Shown here in pieces: positions 7,725-14,349 of a stretch of 14,349 nt of DNA. The notes under the pieces are model-generated. The model did not search any database. It had not been told where the DNA came from and was given only the letters and a program-made list of their open reading frames with translations. Source of the DNA: Microcaldota archaeon (GTDB taxonomy: Archaea > Micrarchaeota > Micrarchaeia > Norongarragalinales > UBA8480); contig JAHFHC010000001.1 of the NCBI GenBank assembly GCA_023247085.1, positions 1 through 14,349 on the forward strand, read 5' to 3'. Every line of letters begins with the position of its first letter. The stretch's first letter is position 1. A program made the position numbers and the translations under genes.

Positions 7725-8735
7725 ATGATAAAACCACTATTTTCAATTTCAATACTAAACTGGAACGGCAAACATCTACTAAAGAAGTGCATAGAATCTG
7801 TATTAAAACAAACATACAAACCAATAGAAATCATACTCGTAGACAATGGCTCAACTGACGGATCAATTGAATTTGTCAAAAAATATTTTGAAAAAAAAGT
7901 AAAAATAGTTCAATTCAATAAAAATATTGGCTATAGTAAAGGCCATAATATGGGATTTGAAAAAAGCCGAGGCAAGTGGGTTGCTTTAATGAGTAATGAT
8001 GTTATTCTTGATAAAAACTGGGTAAGCGCAGTTATGCAAACGGCTCAAAAAGAGCCTGATGCCGGGGTAATTGGATCTCTCGGATATTTCAAAAATTTAT
8101 CTGAGTCCGTAAATGGAAATTACATGGATATATTAGGTATAGTAGCACCATGCAATAATAAACAAGTAACCTCGCTAATGACTGTTGCTGGCGGGGTATT
8201 CGCAGTCAATAAGAAATATTTTGATAAGCCATATGATGAAGATTACTTTATTTATGGGGACGAAGGTTTTTTAGGAATGCGAACACTGCTAAAAAATAAG
8301 AAAAATATCGTTTGCCTTAAAACTAATTATAAATTTCAAGGCACAGGCTCAGAAGGAACTGCTAAACTAAAAGAAAAAACAGTGTTTCTTTCCGAACGTA
8401 ACAATATACTAAACTTTTTGAGGTTTCTTAACATTAAAACAATAATTTTACTTTTACCAATTATAGCTATTCACTATATAACAAGCCGAATATTAAATTT
8501 GATTTTAACTGGGAAGTGGAATTACTTTCAGTGGCGTATAAATGCCTGGGTATGGATATTAACTAATATAACTCAAATTTTAGAAAAAAGACGTCAAAGT
8601 CAATCTGAAAAAAGAACGGGTGATAAAAAACTTTTTGAATTATTTATTTCTATTTCACCAAATGAGATAAAACACCATAATATAATGGCAAAATTATTTC
8701 AAAAGTACTTAAAATTAATTTATCCCTTAATTTAG
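7725..8735 (+). CDS. Family 2 glycosyltransferase
   Basis: 336 residues from the ATG chosen, with a GT-A fold. The first strand reads SISILNWNG, followed by DNGSTD (40-45) for nucleotide binding and SNDV (90-93) in the place of the metal-binding DXD region. A later VAGGVFAVNKKYFDKPYDEDYFIYGDE segment is typical of rhamnosyl- or N-acetylhexosaminyl-transferases of this family. A hydrophobic segment (about 240-262) near the C-terminus suggests membrane attachment, so it would extend a lipid-linked glycan on the cytoplasmic face. In-frame starts TTG 7713 and ATG 7719 would add 4 or 2 residues; 7725 gives the usual short lead to the first strand. It directly follows asnB. The sugar donor and acceptor cannot be read from the sequence. 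It is the only certain glycosyltransferase in the window. Confidence 0.9.
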   Translation: MIKPLFSISILNWNGKHLLKKCIESVLKQTYKPIEIILVDNGSTDGSIEFVKKYFEKKVKIVQFNKNIGYSKGHNMGFEKSRGKWVALMSNDVILDKNWVSAVMQTAQKEPDAGVIGSLGYFKNLSESVNGNYMDILGIVAPCNNKQVTSLMTVAGGVFAVNKKYFDKPYDEDYFIYGDEGFLGMRTLLKNKKNIVCLKTNYKFQGTGSEGTAKLKEKTVFLSERNNILNFLRFLNIKTIILLLPIIAIHYITSRILNLILTGKWNYFQWRINAWVWILTNITQILEKRRQSQSEKRTGDKKLFELFISISPNEIKHHNIMAKLFQKYLKLIYPLI

Positions 8736-8737
8736 CG

Positions 8738-8749
8738 CTTATATAAAAC
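8738..8749 (+). promoter_or_regulatory. Strong TATA-like element CTTATATAAAAC just after the GT2 gene
   Basis: This close match to an archaeal TATA box starts 3 nt after the GT2 stop. A transcript starting about 27 nt downstream would have a leader of about 125 nt before the next gene, or could be a small RNA. No open frame longer than a few codons lies in that stretch. Confidence 0.35.
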
Positions 8750-8778
8750 TTTAACAAAAATGTAATTTAAATTTAAGC

Positions 8779-8798
8779 TTCTTTTGAAGGCAAAAGAG
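8779..8798 (+). other. Stem-loop in the intergenic region
   Basis: Arms CTTTTG (8781-8786) and CAAAAG (8791-8796) close a 4-nt AAGG loop. A T-A pair (8780/8797) and a possible U-G pair (8779/8798) extend the stem to 7-8 pairs. No T run follows, so it is not a classical intrinsic terminator; it may be a leader structure or chance. Confidence 0.35.
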
Positions 8799-8823
8799 TT
8801 CTATAAAACCAATTAACTTTAAA

Positions 8824-8837
8824 ATGTTGCACAACAT
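8824..8837. promoter_or_regulatory. 14-bp palindrome ATGTTGCACAACAT, candidate operator
   Basis: Perfect 6-bp arms surround a central CA. The site ends about 15 bp upstream of a TATA-like element and about 60 bp before the epimerase ATG, a place where a dimeric regulator could act on the epimerase-dehydrogenase-reductase operon. Its partly GC-containing arms make it less trivial than the surrounding AT-rich DNA. Confidence 0.4.
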
Positions 8838-8852
8838 ATACTAACTTAGCTA

Positions 8853-8865
8853 TTTGTAAATAAAC
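8853..8865 (+). promoter_or_regulatory. TATA-like element for the three-gene epimerase operon
   Basis: TTTGTAAATAAAC is centred about 38 nt before the ATG at 8897, which would give a leader of about 12 nt. No SD precedes that ATG, which fits a short-leader archaeal transcript. The match is moderate. Confidence 0.3.
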
Positions 8866-8896
8866 TCAAATTAAAATCACAAAGAGACAAAAATAA

Positions 8897-9808
8897 ATGA
8901 ACATATTAATTACGGGTGGTTCTGGTTTTATTGGTAGGCACCTATCAGCGCAGCTACTCGAAGAGAAACATAAGGTCACCATAGTAGATCAAATGCCAAC
9001 AAAAATTCTGGGCGTAAACTACATAAAAGGCACAGTAATGGATTTTGATACGCTCAGTTTAGCACTCAAAGGTCAAGAAGTAGCCATAAATTTGGCGTCG
9101 GTTGTTGGCGTACAAAAAAATGAAGAACGTCCAGCAGAAGCACTAGATGTTAATATTATTGGCACAAAAAACGTGCTAGAAGCTTGCCGTAAAAATAATG
9201 TACGAAAAATAATTTATTCTTCGTCTTCAGAAGCTTATGGTGAACCAATAAAAATTCCAATTGAGGAAAGCGATTCACCAATTCCAATAACTACTTATGG
9301 AATAGCTAAATTAGCAGGTGAAGAATACATAAAGGCGTACGCAAAAGCGTATGGAATAAAATATACTATTTTTAGATTTTTCAGTGTTTATGGTCCGGAT
9401 CAATTAACTGATTTTGTATTACCGCGATTTGTTGCCAATGCAATTAAAAATGAGCCATTAATTATCCACGGGGATGGTTCACAAATACGTGCTTTTTGTC
9501 ATATTGACGACATCATTAGAGGAATTTCATTGTCGCTTATAAGAGGAGATAATGAAATAATTAATCTGGGAAATGATCGAGAAGTAGTTAGTATGAAGGA
9601 ATTAGCACAGCGAATAATTAAATTAACAAACTCGAAAAGTGAATTACAAATTGTGCCGTTTGCTAATACAGAAAGAGCACGTGGAAAAGAAATTTTACAC
9701 AGGGTACCTGCTCTTGAAAAAGCTAAAAAATTATTAGGTTATGCGCCTTCAGTACAACTAGAAGACGGTCTATATTCAGTCATAGCACACTTAAGGGATA
9801 AAAAATGA
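8897..9808 (+). CDS. NAD-dependent epimerase/dehydratase (extended SDR, nucleotide-sugar acting)
   Basis: 303 residues. The Rossmann motif TGGSGFIG (6-13) and Asp31 point to NAD(H). SSSEAYG (109-115) and the pair Tyr134/Lys138 (YGIAK) form the catalytic Ser-Tyr-Lys set, RFFSVYGP (160-167) follows, and the HGDGSQIRAFCHIDD segment binds the nucleotide-sugar. Such enzymes are UDP-sugar 4-epimerases or 4,6-dehydratases; the motifs do not separate these well. Coupling to a 6-dehydrogenase through a 4-nt overlap suggests a UDP-hexose or UDP-HexNAc 4-epimerase, comparable to WbpP/WbpO or TviC/TviB pairs. It is cytoplasmic, with no signal or membrane segment. It is the first gene of a three-gene operon. 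Confidence 0.9.
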   Translation: MNILITGGSGFIGRHLSAQLLEEKHKVTIVDQMPTKILGVNYIKGTVMDFDTLSLALKGQEVAINLASVVGVQKNEERPAEALDVNIIGTKNVLEACRKNNVRKIIYSSSSEAYGEPIKIPIEESDSPIPITTYGIAKLAGEEYIKAYAKAYGIKYTIFRFFSVYGPDQLTDFVLPRFVANAIKNEPLIIHGDGSQIRAFCHIDDIIRGISLSLIRGDNEIINLGNDREVVSMKELAQRIIKLTNSKSELQIVPFANTERARGKEILHRVPALEKAKKLLGYAPSVQLEDGLYSVIAHLRDKK

Positions 9809-11202
9809 GCTTATATTTACGAGATTTAACTCAAGCGTTAAAACAAATTCAGGAAAAAAAGATTAATATAACAGTTATTGGCGTAGGTACAATTGGCTTG
9901 CCCTTAGCTACTTTTTTGGCTTCAGCGGGGTATAACGTAACTGGCTTAGATATTAATGAAGCAAGAGTTAAGCAAATAAATGATGCAACGGTTGTTTTCG
10001 AATATAGTGACAAATTAAAGAAAGCAGTTAAACTAAATAAATTGCGCGCGACAACTAAAAGTTCAGATGCGCTTAAAGATGCTGAAATTGTATTTGTTTG
10101 CGTTCCAACTCCGCTAAACGAAAACCTAGCAATGAATAACTCTAACCTTCTTAGTGCAACGGATGCAATTATAAAAAACATCAAAGCAGGCATGCTTGTA
10201 ATTTACGAAAGTTCAGTTTCAATTGGAACAACTCGAACGCTTATTAAAAGAATAGAAGAAAATACAAAATTAAAAATTGGAAAAGACATAGGAATTGCTT
10301 ATTGCCCTGAGCGGTATAACCCAACCTTACCCCGCGAAATTCTCCCTCAAGTAATTTACAATTCAAAACAATCTGATATAGCTTATTATACAATAGATAA
10401 GGTGAGCAGAGTAGTTGGCGGATCAGATGAAAAAAGCCTAAAATTAGCCAAAAGAATTTATTCAGAATTTATAACAACCGAAGTAAAAGAAGTTTCTTCA
10501 ATAGAAACTGCAGAAGCCACAAAATTACTTGAAAATATTTTTAGAGACGTTAATATTGGACTTGTGAATGAATTAGCTACCATTTTTCCTACTTTTGGCG
10601 TTGACGTATACGAAGTTATAGACGCCGCTAAAACGAAACCTTTTGCATTTTTACCACATTATCCTGGAGCTGGAGTTGGGGGAGAATGTATCCCCGTTGA
10701 TACTTGGTATTTAATTCGCCAAGCTGAAGAAAATGGGCTTAATCCAAAACTGCTTAAAGTGACTCGTGAAGTAAATGATTCAATGCCCGCTCATACTGTG
10801 AAATTACTTGAAGAAGAGTTAGCTCAACATTCAAAAAAAATAAGTGGCAGTAAAATTAGTGTTTTGGGGCTAAGTTACAAGAAAAACATTTACGATACCC
10901 GTTTAAGCCCGTCTCTCGAAATTGTGAAAATATTAAAAAGTAAAGGCGCTAAAGTTGTAATTTACGATCCAATTGTTCAACAGCATGATTCACGTTACGA
11001 ATTAAATTCATTTGAAGATACATTCAAGAATAGCGACGCATTGATGTTGATAACTGATCATGACGCATTTCACCTTATTGACTTAAAAACAGTTAAAGAT
11101 TTAATGAAAACTCCCATCGTCATAGATGGAAGACAATTCTTTAATAAAACAAAACTTAAATCCCTAGGCTTTAGCTATCGTTGCATAGGTGAACCAAAAT
11201 AA
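9805..11202 (+). CDS. Nucleotide-sugar 6-dehydrogenase with an unusual GGECIP active-site motif
   Basis: 465 residues of the UDP-glucose/UDP-ManNAc dehydrogenase family. A 20-residue N-terminal lead precedes GVGTIG (26-31); the usual aromatic residue in GxGYxG is Thr29 here. Later come VPTP, CPERYNP, RVVGG, the central FRDVNIGLVNELA, and GVGGECIPVD with the catalytic Cys295. The residue before the cysteine is Glu294 where the paralogue in this window has His and UDP-glucose dehydrogenases have Ser. The stretch between CPERYNP and RVVGG is also longer than I expect for the family. The protein should form a UDP-uronate from the product of the epimerase encoded just upstream (4-nt ATGA overlap). 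The ATG is preceded by AGGGA, a weak ribosome site. It is a separate gene from the one at the left edge and the substrates probably differ. Confidence 0.93.
   Translation: MSLYLRDLTQALKQIQEKKINITVIGVGTIGLPLATFLASAGYNVTGLDINEARVKQINDATVVFEYSDKLKKAVKLNKLRATTKSSDALKDAEIVFVCVPTPLNENLAMNNSNLLSATDAIIKNIKAGMLVIYESSVSIGTTRTLIKRIEENTKLKIGKDIGIAYCPERYNPTLPREILPQVIYNSKQSDIAYYTIDKVSRVVGGSDEKSLKLAKRIYSEFITTEVKEVSSIETAEATKLLENIFRDVNIGLVNELATIFPTFGVDVYEVIDAAKTKPFAFLPHYPGAGVGGECIPVDTWYLIRQAEENGLNPKLLKVTREVNDSMPAHTVKLLEEELAQHSKKISGSKISVLGLSYKKNIYDTRLSPSLEIVKILKSKGAKVVIYDPIVQQHDSRYELNSFEDTFKNSDALMLITDHDAFHLIDLKTVKDLMKTPIVIDGRQFFNKTKLKSLGFSYRCIGEPK
11187..11192 (+). promoter_or_regulatory. SD site AGGTGA before the RmlD-like gene
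   Basis: AGGTGA matches the anti-SD fully and lies 9 nt before ATG 11202, inside the preceding gene. It contrasts with the leader-poor first genes of the transcription units. Confidence 0.55.
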
Positions 11203-11915
11203 TGACTACTATAATCACAGGCGGCAGAGGTAGGCTCGGAAAATATATAGCAAAAGAAATGTCTAACGCGATTATACCGCCTCATACCGAGTTAGATGTA
11301 ACAAACAGACAAGCCGTTTTTGAATTTTTTGCAAAGTACAAACCAGATACAGTAATACATTTAGCTGCTTTAGTGGATGTACGTGAATCTCAAAATAATA
11401 ATGAAAAAGCATGGAAAGTAAATGTCGGCGGCACTGAAAACGTAGTCGATGCTGCATTTGCGGTTAACCCAAATTGTTATTTTATTTACATATCTAGTGC
11501 GTGTGTATTCAACGGCGAACGTGGCGGATATACTGAAGAAGATGTACCAAACCCAGTAAATTATTATGGTTTAACAAAAGTAGTAGCTGAAGAAGCAGTA
11601 AGAAAACTTCCAAATCATTTGATCATTCGCACGGATTTTGTTGAACGCACAAAATGGAGATATCCTGGCGCGTATATAGACCGATTCTCTACTTGTGTTT
11701 TTTCTGATACATTGGCAAAGGCGCTAAAAGGCGTTATAGAAAAAAAAGTGACTGGATTAATACACCTAACCGGTAAGCGCAAAATTTCACATTATGACTT
11801 AGCAAAAATAACTACACCAGAAGTCCAGCCAATAAAATTAAAAGACGCAGATATTCCAATGCCTCAAGATCAGAGCATAAAAAGTATAAGGGGATGGGAT
11901 AACTTAGAGTTATAA
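11202..11915 (+). CDS. RmlD-like SDR, sugar-nucleotide reductase
   Basis: 237 residues similar to dTDP-4-dehydrorhamnose reductases and related SDRs. The N-terminal TGGRGRLG (6-13) binds the cofactor, followed by HLAALVDVR and the WKVNVGGTENV segment, then SSACVF (98-103) and Tyr122/Lys126 (YGLTK) as the catalytic pair. At about 237 residues it is shorter than typical RmlD (about 290), mainly in the C-terminal substrate part. It may reduce a 4-keto nucleotide-sugar. No RmlA, RmlB or RmlC homologue occurs in the window, so dTDP-rhamnose is not supported. Its ATG overlaps the stop of the dehydrogenase by one base (TAATG), which implies coupled translation and a role in the same pathway. It converges with the flippase gene. 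Confidence 0.85.
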   Translation: MTTIITGGRGRLGKYIAKEMSNAIIPPHTELDVTNRQAVFEFFAKYKPDTVIHLAALVDVRESQNNNEKAWKVNVGGTENVVDAAFAVNPNCYFIYISSACVFNGERGGYTEEDVPNPVNYYGLTKVVAEEAVRKLPNHLIIRTDFVERTKWRYPGAYIDRFSTCVFSDTLAKALKGVIEKKVTGLIHLTGKRKISHYDLAKITTPEVQPIKLKDADIPMPQDQSIKSIRGWDNLEL

Positions 11916-11935
11916 ATTTGTAAATTAGGTTAATC

Positions 11936-11952
11936 CTACTCAAAATTAGTAG
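11936..11952. terminator. Short inverted repeat between convergent genes
   Basis: CTACT and AGTAG flank a 7-nt AT-rich loop in the 38-bp gap between convergent stops, followed by CTATTTT on the plus strand. The five-pair stem is weak. It could aid transcription termination in both directions, but archaeal termination relies more on T runs. Confidence 0.25.
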
Positions 11953-11953
11953 T

Positions 11954-13423
11954 CTATTTTAGTCTCATTAATTTTTGTGCATCTTTAAATTTGTTAATTG
12001 GACCTAAAATAATTGCAAAAATTAGTTCATAAAGCTCTTTAAACGTCATAAACTTAGTTATGTGCATAACAGACAAAGTTATTGCTATTAAAATAGGCAC
12101 TATGACAAATGCTTCTTTTACAAAAAGAGACATTGTAAAAAATGCAACCGTAGCGATTACAAATGAAATTATATTTTTTAAAAATAGTATATAAAGTCGA
12201 AGCTCTTTACGCGTTTCATAAAAGAAATACCCAATTAAAAATAAACTGTCAAAAGCATATATCGCAATTGTTTCTAAAACACCTAATTTTCTAAATAAAA
12301 CTATTAAGCCCAGATTTACTAAATTAAGAAAAATGCCGGAATTTGTCCATATATAATTCCATTTTGTATTAGCTAGTGACAGATTCGTAATAAAACCAGA
12401 TAGCAATGAAATCACTAAAAAACCAGCGTATAATCCTAAAAATGGAATTGCAATTTCGTATTTAGCGCCAAAAATTATCGGAAGAATAATAATTCCAATA
12501 AATGAAAAACAAAGCCCTGAGATTAAAGAAGTAGCCACAAATTTTCTTAACCATATTTGAACTGACCCGTGATTTTTTACACTCGTCTGTTGAGCCATTT
12601 TTGGAAAAATGACTGCTAAAAGTGCTGAAAAAGGAATTATCAATAACTGACCATACTGGTCAAGTATTCGAAGTATTGCATTATTAATTGGATCATTTAT
12701 AAAAATTAAGGATCGCATATAGAAGCTTACCATTGCAGCAAGAATAAGCGGCCACCATAGACGTTTTATTGAATATTTAATGACATTCATCGCTGCTGAA
12801 AAATTAAATATTTGTTTATTTTGATACAATAATAAAAAGGCAACTAGAGCCGGTAATAAATAACTAAATAAATAAGCGCGTACAACTGCATCAGCCGAAC
12901 TAGAAAAAAATGAAAAGAAGAAGGGGCTAAGTCGAGCAGATAATTGCGTCGCTAAAAATATAACCGGCTGAAGCGCTACAAAAAAAGCGTAATATTTGAA
13001 TTTTTGCATTCCTTGAAAGGCAGATATAGAAAAAGTATAGAGCACAAAAAGAAAACTACATAAAATTATCAATGGAATCGAACTGGAAATTCCCAGACTA
13101 AGTAATTGTGAAATATAAGGTATTAAAAACAAAAAAAGTAAACTAAAAATTCCATAAATAACGGATAAAACTACAAAAACTGAAAAAGCTAAATCAATTG
13201 GTTTTTTTGATTTTGAAATTAACACCGTCGAAGTAACTGGTAAATTAAATGCTGCTACTGGCAATATGCTCATAAATAAAAATATACCAAGGTCAAGAGC
13301 CCCCATTTCATTGGCGGATAAGCTACGTGCAACTAAGGCAATTCCGAAAAACGATGCGATCTTAGCTAAAACAGTAGTTACGGCTATTACTGAACTGTTT
13401 GAAAGCACATCTGATTTAGGCAT
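11954..13423 (-). CDS. Polysaccharide flippase (MOP superfamily, Wzx/PST type)
   Basis: 489 residues, largely hydrophobic, with about 12-14 predicted membrane helices by eye. The first lie near residues 11-32, 42-69, 78-103 and 114-134. The N-terminus (VTTVLAKIASFFGIALVARSLS) and the loop FQGMQKFKYYA (136-146) are family marks of polysaccharide exporters that flip lipid-linked oligosaccharides across the cytoplasmic membrane. It would move the product of this locus to the cell surface. ATG at 13423 lies about 40 nt from a TATA box shared with the divergent methyltransferase gene. No polymerase or oligosaccharyltransferase is seen in the window, so the acceptor stays open. The family call is firm; the cargo is inferred from the neighbours. 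Confidence 0.9.
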   Translation of the reverse strand: MPKSDVLSNSSVIAVTTVLAKIASFFGIALVARSLSANEMGALDLGIFLFMSILPVAAFNLPVTSTVLISKSKKPIDLAFSVFVVLSVIYGIFSLLFLFLIPYISQLLSLGISSSIPLIILCSFLFVLYTFSISAFQGMQKFKYYAFFVALQPVIFLATQLSARLSPFFFSFFSSSADAVVRAYLFSYLLPALVAFLLLYQNKQIFNFSAAMNVIKYSIKRLWWPLILAAMVSFYMRSLIFINDPINNAILRILDQYGQLLIIPFSALLAVIFPKMAQQTSVKNHGSVQIWLRKFVATSLISGLCFSFIGIIILPIIFGAKYEIAIPFLGLYAGFLVISLLSGFITNLSLANTKWNYIWTNSGIFLNLVNLGLIVLFRKLGVLETIAIYAFDSLFLIGYFFYETRKELRLYILFLKNIISFVIATVAFFTMSLFVKEAFVIVPILIAITLSVMHITKFMTFKELYELIFAIILGPINKFKDAQKLMRLK

Positions 13424-13456
13424 TTTTAATCAACTTATTAAATAAAAATCATCTTA

Positions 13457-13470
13457 CGTTATATATACAC
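13457..13470. promoter_or_regulatory. Near-palindromic TATA box that could serve both divergent genes
   Basis: CGTTATATATACAC is centred about 34 nt before the methyltransferase ATG and about 40 nt before the flippase ATG. Initiation 27 nt away on either side would give leaders of roughly 8 and 13 nt. Neither gene has a convincing SD. Confidence 0.45.
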
Positions 13471-13497
13471 AGCTCATTACATAATTGAGTAAAAAAC

Positions 13498-14187
13498 ATG
13501 AAAGAATTTATAGAACCATATACCCCGTATACAAAAGGAACAGGACTAATAAAAAGAATCCTTGGGTTAATTCCAGGGCTTTCTAATTGGATTGACAAAA
13601 AAGCGCAAGAATATTATACCTTAAAAAAATGCAGACACTGGTCAAGTTTTTCTAATGGAACAGTACTGGATTTAGGTTGTGGCTATGGCCAATTTATGGA
13701 ATGCACGCCATCAAATATAAAAGTTATAGGAATTAACTTAAACCAAGAAGAAATTGCAACCGCACGAAAAAAAGGATTAACGATCATAAAGGCAGATTGC
13801 AGAAAATTACCATTTAGTAAAAACAGCGTGCACGGAGTAAACTGTTCTCATTTAGTTGAACATATTATTGAACCAATGGACATCTTAAAAGAAGCAAAAC
13901 GCGTGCTTAAACCAGGTGGAATAGTTGTTGTTCGTACTCCTGATTTAATTAGACATTTCAAACATTTTTACGACGATCCATCACACATTAACCCATTTAC
14001 AAAGAAAAAAATGGAAAAAGTATTAGTTTACTCTGGTTTTAGTAACATACGTGTTACTTATGGAACTTGTACTTTGAATTGGCTTAAACCATTTACTATT
14101 TTTCCAAAATTAAGGGTTGCACTTGAAGAATTAGCTTCGCCTGTATTTTCGCACGAGTTAATTGCAGTAGCAGAAAAATTAGATTAG
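13498..14187 (+). CDS. Class I SAM-dependent methyltransferase
   Basis: 229 residues. Motif I is DLGCGYGQF (58-66), and an acidic/post-I region follows around IGINLNQEE (77-85). AD (99-100) precedes the adenine-binding part, SHLVEH (117-122) is motif IV-like, and VLKPGG (136-141) is the common Methyltransf_11 strand. PSHINPFT (161-168) is often seen in methyltransferases of glycan loci. A short N-terminal helix region (1-50) is not conserved in a way I recognise. It probably methylates a sugar hydroxyl or a lipid/glycan intermediate in the cytoplasm. It is divergent from the flippase and its last 9 bases overlap the end of a convergent gene. The fold is certain; the substrate is not known. 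Confidence 0.88.
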   Translation: MKEFIEPYTPYTKGTGLIKRILGLIPGLSNWIDKKAQEYYTLKKCRHWSSFSNGTVLDLGCGYGQFMECTPSNIKVIGINLNQEEIATARKKGLTIIKADCRKLPFSKNSVHGVNCSHLVEHIIEPMDILKEAKRVLKPGGIVVVRTPDLIRHFKHFYDDPSHINPFTKKKMEKVLVYSGFSNIRVTYGTCTLNWLKPFTIFPKLRVALEELASPVFSHELIAVAEKLD

Positions 14188-14349
14188 AGAGTTATATAGT
14201 TTAGCCAAATTTTGCTTATACATTTTTGCACTAACTTGCAACACTATTTTTTTAACTTTTTTAGTGTTCACTTTGTTGGGATGGATAAAATGGTTACGCA
14301 ACTGGGGTCCTAATGCATTTTCATCATTAAATGCGTGAAACTCTGCAAT
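14179..14349 (-). CDS. C-terminal end of an unrecognised protein (5' part outside window)
   Basis: An open frame enters from the right edge and runs for 56 residues to TAA at 14181-14179. The peptide begins IAEFHAFNDENALGPQLRNH and ends with a Lys-rich helix (VKKIVLQVSAKMYKQNLAKLYNSLI). A basic helix ending in a LYNSL-like motif is common at the C-terminus of GT4 glycosyltransferases, which would suit the locus, but this fragment is too short for a family call. It converges with the methyltransferase and overlaps its last 9 bases. Confidence 0.55.
   Translation of the reverse strand: MAEFHAFNDENALGPQLRNHFIHPNKVNTKKVKKIVLQVSAKMYKQNLAKLYNSLI

Noticed and set aside
7472-7879. 135-codon minus-strand frame spanning the asnB/GT2 junction
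   Set aside because: Both plus-strand genes have intact motifs here, and the antisense peptide has no family features.
9849-10193. 114-codon minus-strand frame inside the second dehydrogenase
   Set aside because: Antisense to the Rossmann domain; no domain and no ribosome site.
11202-11915. Call as rmlD of a dTDP-rhamnose pathway
   Set aside because: The protein is shorter than RmlD and no RmlA, RmlB or RmlC is present in the window.
13471-13487. CTCA...TGAG inverted repeat upstream of the methyltransferase
   Set aside because: Only 4-bp arms with a 9-nt spacer, expected by chance in AT-rich DNA.

Overview
This is an AT-rich surface-glycan (polysaccharide or protein-glycan) biosynthesis island. 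It is probably archaeal. The main grounds are promoter architecture: TATA-like boxes lie about 27 to 40 nt upstream of genes that head transcription units and have little or no leader, while genes inside operons carry Shine-Dalgarno (SD) type sites such as AGGTGA and GTGAT. A DUF354 protein and a GVGGHCIP-type nucleotide-sugar dehydrogenase, both families common in archaea, fit this. The phylum cannot be fixed from the window, and a bacterial host is not excluded.

Layout from left to right: (1) the 5' two thirds of a UDP-N-acetylmannosamine/UDP-sugar dehydrogenase (minus strand); (2) a divergent DUF354 glycosyltransferase-like protein (plus); (3) a minus-strand pair, a heparinase II/III-like protein followed by a fused MDR plus Gfo/Idh/MocA oxidoreductase; (4) a divergent asparagine-synthase-type amidotransferase followed by a GT2 glycosyltransferase (plus); (5) a 161-bp gap with several structured elements; (6) a tightly overlapping trio of extended-SDR epimerase/dehydratase, second nucleotide-sugar dehydrogenase and RmlD-like reductase (plus); (7) a MOP-type polysaccharide flippase (minus); (8) a divergent SAM-dependent methyltransferase (plus); and (9) the C-terminal end of an unrecognised minus-strand gene at the right edge. 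No RNA genes, insertion sequences or CRISPR repeats were seen.

How they may work together (inference): the two 6-dehydrogenases and the epimerase would make nucleotide-linked uronic acids, and the AsnB-like enzyme could convert a uronate carboxyl to an amide, as WbpS is proposed to do beside WbpP and WbpO in Pseudomonas aeruginosa O6. The reductases could modify sugars further, the GT2 and DUF354 proteins could assemble the chain, the methyltransferase could decorate it and the flippase could export the lipid-linked product. The heparinase-fold protein next to the fused oxidoreductase is the least explained part. It has a family-typical uronate-lyase fold but no visible export signal.

Three divergent gene pairs are separated by nearly equal gaps (71, 72 and 74 bp), each with AT-rich TATA-like elements that could fire in both directions.
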